A DNA stretch of 34,689 nt, from the NCBI GenBank assembly GCA_002319955.1, contig DCJS01000014.1, positions 47,582 to 82,270 of the forward strand, in the 5' to 3' direction. The stretch is from Flavobacteriales bacterium UBA1694 (lineage in GTDB: Bacteria; Bacteroidota; Bacteroidia; Flavobacteriales; Weeksellaceae). A model generated the notes under the pieces. The model was not told the origin of the DNA, did no database searches, and was given only the letters and a program-made list of their open reading frames with translations. Below, one piece after another: positions 31,565 through 34,689 of the stretch. Within the stretch, counting starts at the first letter, position 1. Every line of letters begins with the position of its first letter. A program made the position numbers and the translations under genes.

Positions 31565-32497
31565 TTAGGACTCTCGGTGCTGGCCATCCAGCGGTCTTAG
31601 TGGATGGGTACTGAGATAGTGGATACATTCTTCTAGGGCATGCTCATAACCAACCCAATGAATGTTCTGCTCCTTTCGGTACCAGGTGAGTTGGCGTTTG
31701 GCAAAGCGCCTAGAATTTTTCTTAATTTCTTCTATGGCAAACTCTAGTGTAGTGTGCCCCTCAAAATAGGCGAACAATTCGCTGTAGCCCACGGTCTGTA
31801 ATGCCGGTAACTCTTTAAAGGGAATCAACTTCTCTACTTCATCTAAGAGTCCCTGAGCGAGCATCGCATCCACGCGCTGGTTTATGCGCTCGTAAATCAA
31901 TTCTCTGGGCGCTGAAATTCCAATTCGAATGGCCTCAAACTCCCTAGGTTCTCTTTGCTCTGTGAGAAGGGTTGAATAAGGAGTAGAGCTCTGCCAAATG
32001 ACATCAATGGCTCTTAATAAGCGCCTTGGATTCTGTAGATCCACCTTTGAATAATAGAGTGGGTCCAGTTCGAGTAAAAGTTCTTGAAGTGCGCTAAGTC
32101 CGGAGAGATTCCAGAGCTTTAGCAGCGTCTCTTGGTTCTCTTCATTGGCCTGCGGGAGTTCGTGAAGCCCTTCAAGTACAGCCTTTTCGTACATCATGCT
32201 TCCCCCGACTAAAATTTGAGTCGAGCGGTGTGTGAATCCCTCATGCAATTTTTCAATAGCCTCGTTCTCATACTGTCCAATGGAGTAGGGTTCGTTAACA
32301 GAGCGCTGCCCGATGAAATGGTGAGGGGCCTCAAGCAGCTCTCCACGGGTCGGAGCTGCGGTTCCTATCGGCATTTCTTTATAGAATTGCCGCGAATCGC
32401 AGGAGAGTATTTCTGTCTTAAGTCGTTGGGCTAAATCGATGGCCAAGCGGGTTTTTCCGATTCCTGTGGTGCCCACAATAGAAATTAAAGTCTTCAC
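31565..32497 (-). CDS. miaA: tRNA dimethylallyltransferase
   Basis: A 310-residue enzyme that adds a dimethylallyl group to A37 of tRNAs reading codons that start with U. It has the P-loop ISIVGTTGIGKTRLA near the N-terminus, SCDSRQFYKEMPIGTAAPT, HHFIGQRSV, VGGSMMYEKAVLEGL, VGYSELFAYFEGHTTLEFA and RFAKRQLTWYRKE. The start is taken as GTG at 32497: it directly precedes KTLISIVG, as in the family. The reading frame stays open further upstream for 52 codons, but these overlap a terminator and the 3' end of the next gene and have no family similarity that I can see. Confidence 0.93.
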   Translation of the reverse strand: MKTLISIVGTTGIGKTRLAIDLAQRLKTEILSCDSRQFYKEMPIGTAAPTRGELLEAPHHFIGQRSVNEPYSIGQYENEAIEKLHEGFTHRSTQILVGGSMMYEKAVLEGLHELPQANEENQETLLKLWNLSGLSALQELLLELDPLYYSKVDLQNPRRLLRAIDVIWQSSTPYSTLLTEQREPREFEAIRIGISAPRELIYERINQRVDAMLAQGLLDEVEKLIPFKELPALQTVGYSELFAYFEGHTTLEFAIEEIKKNSRRFAKRQLTWYRKEQNIHWVGYEHALEECIHYLSTHPLRPLDGQHRES

Positions 32498-32527
32498 GGC
32501 GTAAATTTGCGCAAAATTTTGCACAAA

Positions 32528-32558
32528 AAAAACCGGACTGCAGAGCGCGCCGGTTTTT
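32528..32558 (-). terminator. Terminator after the YkvA-family gene
   Basis: On the minus strand an AAAAACCGG/CCGGTTTTT stem (32558-32550 with 32536-32528) closes a 13-base loop and is followed by more T residues (to 32525). It lies 21 bases after the YkvA stop and just before the miaA start, so miaA must have its own promoter or depend on read-through. Confidence 0.85.
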
Positions 32559-32579
32559 GAAGTGTTTTTTTTTGAGTTT

Positions 32580-32918
32580 TTAGTTCTGAGGCTCGACATC
32601 GATTGTTGTAATGCCCTCTTCTTGCATCGCCTCCCAAAGGAGGAATTTGTCAATTTCCCGCATTAATTTTGGGATAATTAGAGCAAGAACAGCTAAATCA
32701 TCTAGGGACCCTAAAATAGGTACCGCGATTTCTGGAATTAAATCGATGGGCGATATAACATACAGAAGTCCTAAGATTGGAATGATTAAATCAATGGATT
32801 TTGTCGGGTAGACCCCTTTTCTCCATAATTTTACCATGCGCCAAATCACCGGGACTTTTTGAAGAAAGCCTTTGTGTTTTATTGCTTCTTTAATAAGTGC
32901 AATTTTCGAATATTTCAT
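32580..32918 (-). CDS. YkvA family (DUF1232) membrane protein
   Basis: A 112-residue protein with the DUF1232 core YVISPIDLIPEIAVPILGSL followed by DDLAVLALI. The hydrophobic stretches IDLIIPILGLLYVISPIDLI and AVPILGSLDDLAVLALIIP fit two short membrane segments. The molecular role of the family is unknown. It lies 73 bases after tlpA on the same strand, perhaps the end of the aroC-trx-tlpA unit. Confidence 0.88.
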   Translation of the reverse strand: MKYSKIALIKEAIKHKGFLQKVPVIWRMVKLWRKGVYPTKSIDLIIPILGLLYVISPIDLIPEIAVPILGSLDDLAVLALIIPKLMREIDKFLLWEAMQEEGITTIDVEPQN

Positions 32919-32991
32919 TTTGTGTTGTTAGACCTTTAGAATTGCAAAATGCATTCCATTTTCGATATAGGCTATAGAATTTTTATTCCTC

Positions 32992-33522
32992 TTAGTTGAG
33001 CATTTCGTCTAGAAAGGCATTTGAGTCTGGGCTGTTCCAGTCTTTCGTAGCTGTTTCCTTCTTTAAGATTCGCCCATTTTTATCTAAGATAAACGTCGTT
33101 GGATAGACTTTTGGCAGGATTTTTCCACTCACAGGGCTTTTCGCTAAATATACGGGTGCAGTATAGCCATTGTCTTTCATGAATTTCAGAACCGCTTCTT
33201 TTTCATCTAGCATGGCGATGAGTACAAAGTCCATATCCTTATGACGGGCTTTGTAAAGGGCTTCAATAGTTGGCCATTCCTCGCGGCATGGGGCGCACCA
33301 AGTACCCCAAAAATTGAGGAACAGAAGCTTTTCACCTCGAAACTCCTTTAGATTGGTGTCTGGGGTGTTGAGCCCTTCAAGTTCAAGGTCGTAGTCTTCA
33401 AGATCAACTTTAACCGCTTGCTCGATTTCTGCTACGGGCATAAAAATTTCTTTTACCCCGGGCACGAATGCGATAACTCCGAGGGCTGCTAAAATAAGGA
33501 TGTAAATAAAATTCTTTTTCAA
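32992..33522 (-). CDS. TlpA-like thiol-disulfide oxidoreductase, membrane-anchored
   Basis: A 176-residue protein with an N-terminal signal anchor (NFIYILILAALGVIAFVPGV) and a periplasmic thioredoxin fold. The active site is NFWGTWCAPCREEWPTI (WCAPC), and the cis-Pro is in VYPTTFILD. TlpA/ResA-like proteins reduce disulfides outside the inner membrane, for example in cytochrome c maturation; which substrate applies here is unknown. It lies 18 bases downstream of another thioredoxin-fold gene. Confidence 0.92.
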   Translation of the reverse strand: MKKNFIYILILAALGVIAFVPGVKEIFMPVAEIEQAVKVDLEDYDLELEGLNTPDTNLKEFRGEKLLFLNFWGTWCAPCREEWPTIEALYKARHKDMDFVLIAMLDEKEAVLKFMKDNGYTAPVYLAKSPVSGKILPKVYPTTFILDKNGRILKKETATKDWNSPDSNAFLDEMLN

Positions 33523-33540
33523 GGAAACAACTTTTAAAGG

Positions 33541-34113
33541 TTAAATAAGCTCCAAAAGCTCTTCGATGACATCTTTCCCTTTGTTTTTTGCATAATACAC
33601 TTGCAGGTCATTGTGGAAATCGTCTTTCGAGTAGGTTTCTGGATTTTCTTTGTATTTTTTCAAGAGCTCGAGTCCGAAGGCGGGGCGCGGTCCCCAGTGG
33701 GCGAGTTCTTTGTGGTCTTTATCCAAAATTAAAACAATTGGAATGGACTGAGTTCCATTCGTTAGGTACTGGTCAATGAGTGCGTGGTCCTTATCACGAA
33801 GGAAAATTCTCACCTCACAGGTGTCTTTGAAAAACTCGTGAACGGCAGGCACCGTCGCGCTTGCGTCTCCACACCAAGGCTCAGAGATGATCAAGATTTT
33901 GCCGTCAAAGTTTTTCGATTCTAATTTTTCTACTTGAGCCGGGTCTTTTTTGAAGGTTTTAAGCGTTCGGGACATTCTTTGGGATGCGAGCTCGTAATAC
34001 TCTTTGTAGGATACTTCAAGTTCGTCTTTAGGCTCTTCGATCCGTTTGGTCGTTAGCTCTAAGTACTGCTCAAGGCTCAGGGCCTGATCCCAGTAAAATT
34101 TGATTGTGTTCAT
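33541..34113 (-). CDS. Thioredoxin-family protein with WCGDA motif
   Basis: A 190-residue cytoplasmic protein with a thioredoxin fold in residues about 65-165. The active site reads ISEPWCGDASATVPA, with the second cysteine of CxxC replaced by Ala. The cis-Pro segment is QSIPIVLILDKDHKEL. The N-terminal about 60 residues are helical (LSLEQYLELTTKRIEEPKDE). This monothiol form is a recognised conserved family of unknown function. It starts 2 bases after the aroC stop and is likely co-translated with it. Confidence 0.87.
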   Translation of the reverse strand: MNTIKFYWDQALSLEQYLELTTKRIEEPKDELEVSYKEYYELASQRMSRTLKTFKKDPAQVEKLESKNFDGKILIISEPWCGDASATVPAVHEFFKDTCEVRIFLRDKDHALIDQYLTNGTQSIPIVLILDKDHKELAHWGPRPAFGLELLKKYKENPETYSKDDFHNDLQVYYAKNKGKDVIEELLELI

Positions 34114-34115
34114 GG

Positions 34116-34689
34116 TTAAAAGGTTCTAGTTTTTTGAATTAAATATAGATCAGCGAGCACGAATGCCGCTAAGTTTTCAACAATGGGTACGGCCCTTGGC
34201 AATACACAGGCATCGTGGCGACCTTTGCCTTCTAGCACGATCGGATTTCCCTCTTGGTCTACGCTCGGTTGAGGTTTTAAAAGGGTCGCAACGGGTTTAA
34301 AGGCCACGCGGAAATAGATCGGCATTCCGTTGGAGATACCTCCTTGAATTCCCCCGGATAGATTGGTTTGGGTGCTGAAGTCCTCGTTAAATAAGTCGTT
34401 GTGTTCACTGCCAACCATTTTTGCGCCACAAAACCCACTGCCGTATTCAAAGCCTTTTGCCGCATTAATTGAAAGCATGGCTCTTGCAAGCTCACTTTGT
34501 AGTTTTCCAAAGACCGGTTCCCCTAGGCCAGGTGGGACGTTTTCGATGACGCACGTGATGGTGCCGCCAATGGTATCGCCCATCTTTTTAATTTCTTTGA
34601 TTCGTTGGGTCATTCTTTGGGCGGAGTCTGGATCCGGGCAGCGCACATCAAAGTCTTCTGTTTTTGAAAAGTCCAAGTCTTGGAATGGC
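34116..34689 (-). CDS. aroC: Chorismate synthase, C-terminal part (truncated by window)
   Basis: The reading frame runs to the right end of the window, so the start lies outside; about 191 of the usual 350-360 residues are visible. The seen part holds the FMN- and substrate-binding motifs GGTITCVIENVPPGLGEPVF, INAAKGFEYGSGF, LSGGIQGGISNGMPIYFRVA, FKPVATLLKPQPSVD and GRHDACVLPRAVPIVE. It forms chorismate from EPSP in aromatic amino-acid synthesis and needs reduced FMN. The TTG at 34676 is an internal codon, not a start. First gene of a minus-strand unit with two thioredoxin-fold genes. Confidence 0.97.
   Translation of the reverse strand, partial: PFQDLDFSKTEDFDVRCPDPDSAQRMTQRIKEIKKMGDTIGGTITCVIENVPPGLGEPVFGKLQSELARAMLSINAAKGFEYGSGFCGAKMVGSEHNDLFNEDFSTQTNLSGGIQGGISNGMPIYFRVAFKPVATLLKPQPSVDQEGNPIVLEGKGRHDACVLPRAVPIVENLAAFVLADLYLIQKTRTF

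Noticed and set aside
32498..32653. 52-residue N-terminal extension of miaA
   Set aside because: It overlaps a terminator and the 3' end of the YkvA gene, and the family P-loop segment begins right after the GTG at 32497.
34674..34676. TTG as start of aroC
   Set aside because: The frame continues without a stop to the end of the window and the visible part is only the C-terminal half of the family; it is an internal Leu codon.
1..34689. Mobile elements, CRISPR arrays, phage genes or defence systems
   Set aside because: No transposase, integrase, regular short repeats, toxin-antitoxin pair or nuclease-helicase defence cassette is visible; the PIF1-like helicase stands alone and looks like a housekeeping gene.

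Overview
The window looks like ordinary chromosomal DNA of a Bacteroidota bacterium, most likely of the Flavobacteriia. The signs are an OmpA protein with a thrombospondin type-3 calcium repeat, a methionine synthase split into two genes, a NifU protein with two N-terminal domains, a TonB-dependent receptor with a carboxypeptidase-regulatory-like N-terminus, no obvious Shine-Dalgarno sequences, and repeated promoter -7 elements of the Bacteroidota form TAnnTTTG. I cannot name the genus. I see no mobile element, CRISPR array, rRNA or tRNA.

Layout. 1-4847: the end of an OmpA gene, yebC, a small GNAT acetyltransferase, an OsmC protein and a large cytoplasmic GH63-type glycosidase (minus strand). 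4848-5248: a 401-base intergenic region with divergent promoters and a SAM-I riboswitch. 5249-13662: a six-gene methionine regulon reading metX, ACT-homoserine dehydrogenase, metZ/metY, metH N-part, metH C-part, metF. It covers aspartate semialdehyde to methionine plus the folate branch, all downstream of the riboswitch. 13678-15321 (minus): a lipoprotein and a 383-residue GNAT-like protein of unknown role. 15397-18256: yicC, gmk, nadA, folB as one operon. 18360-21581 (minus): a luciferase-like flavin oxidoreductase and a PIF1-type helicase. 21670-24905: a lipoprotein, a gamma-carbonic-anhydrase-like protein (minus), a NifU-type iron-sulfur carrier and ferrochelatase. 25005-30023 (minus): a TonB-dependent receptor, a purple-acid-phosphatase-like enzyme and a beta-propeller phytase, which read as an organic-phosphate (probably phytate) acquisition module. 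30231-34689: an MBL-fold hydrolase, then on the minus strand a thioredoxin-like protein, miaA, a YkvA protein, TlpA, an atypical thioredoxin and the C-terminal part of aroC.

The most interesting spot is the metX leader. Downstream of a well-formed SAM-I aptamer, a perfect 10-bp hairpin buries the obligatory TTG start codon of metX. A sequence just 5' of the aptamer is a perfect complement of the same hairpin arm, which suggests a translational switch. The second is the homoserine dehydrogenase, which resembles bifunctional ThrA/MetL but has lost the aspartokinase catalytic domain and kept the ACT regulatory region. The third is the receptor-phosphatase-phytase cluster.
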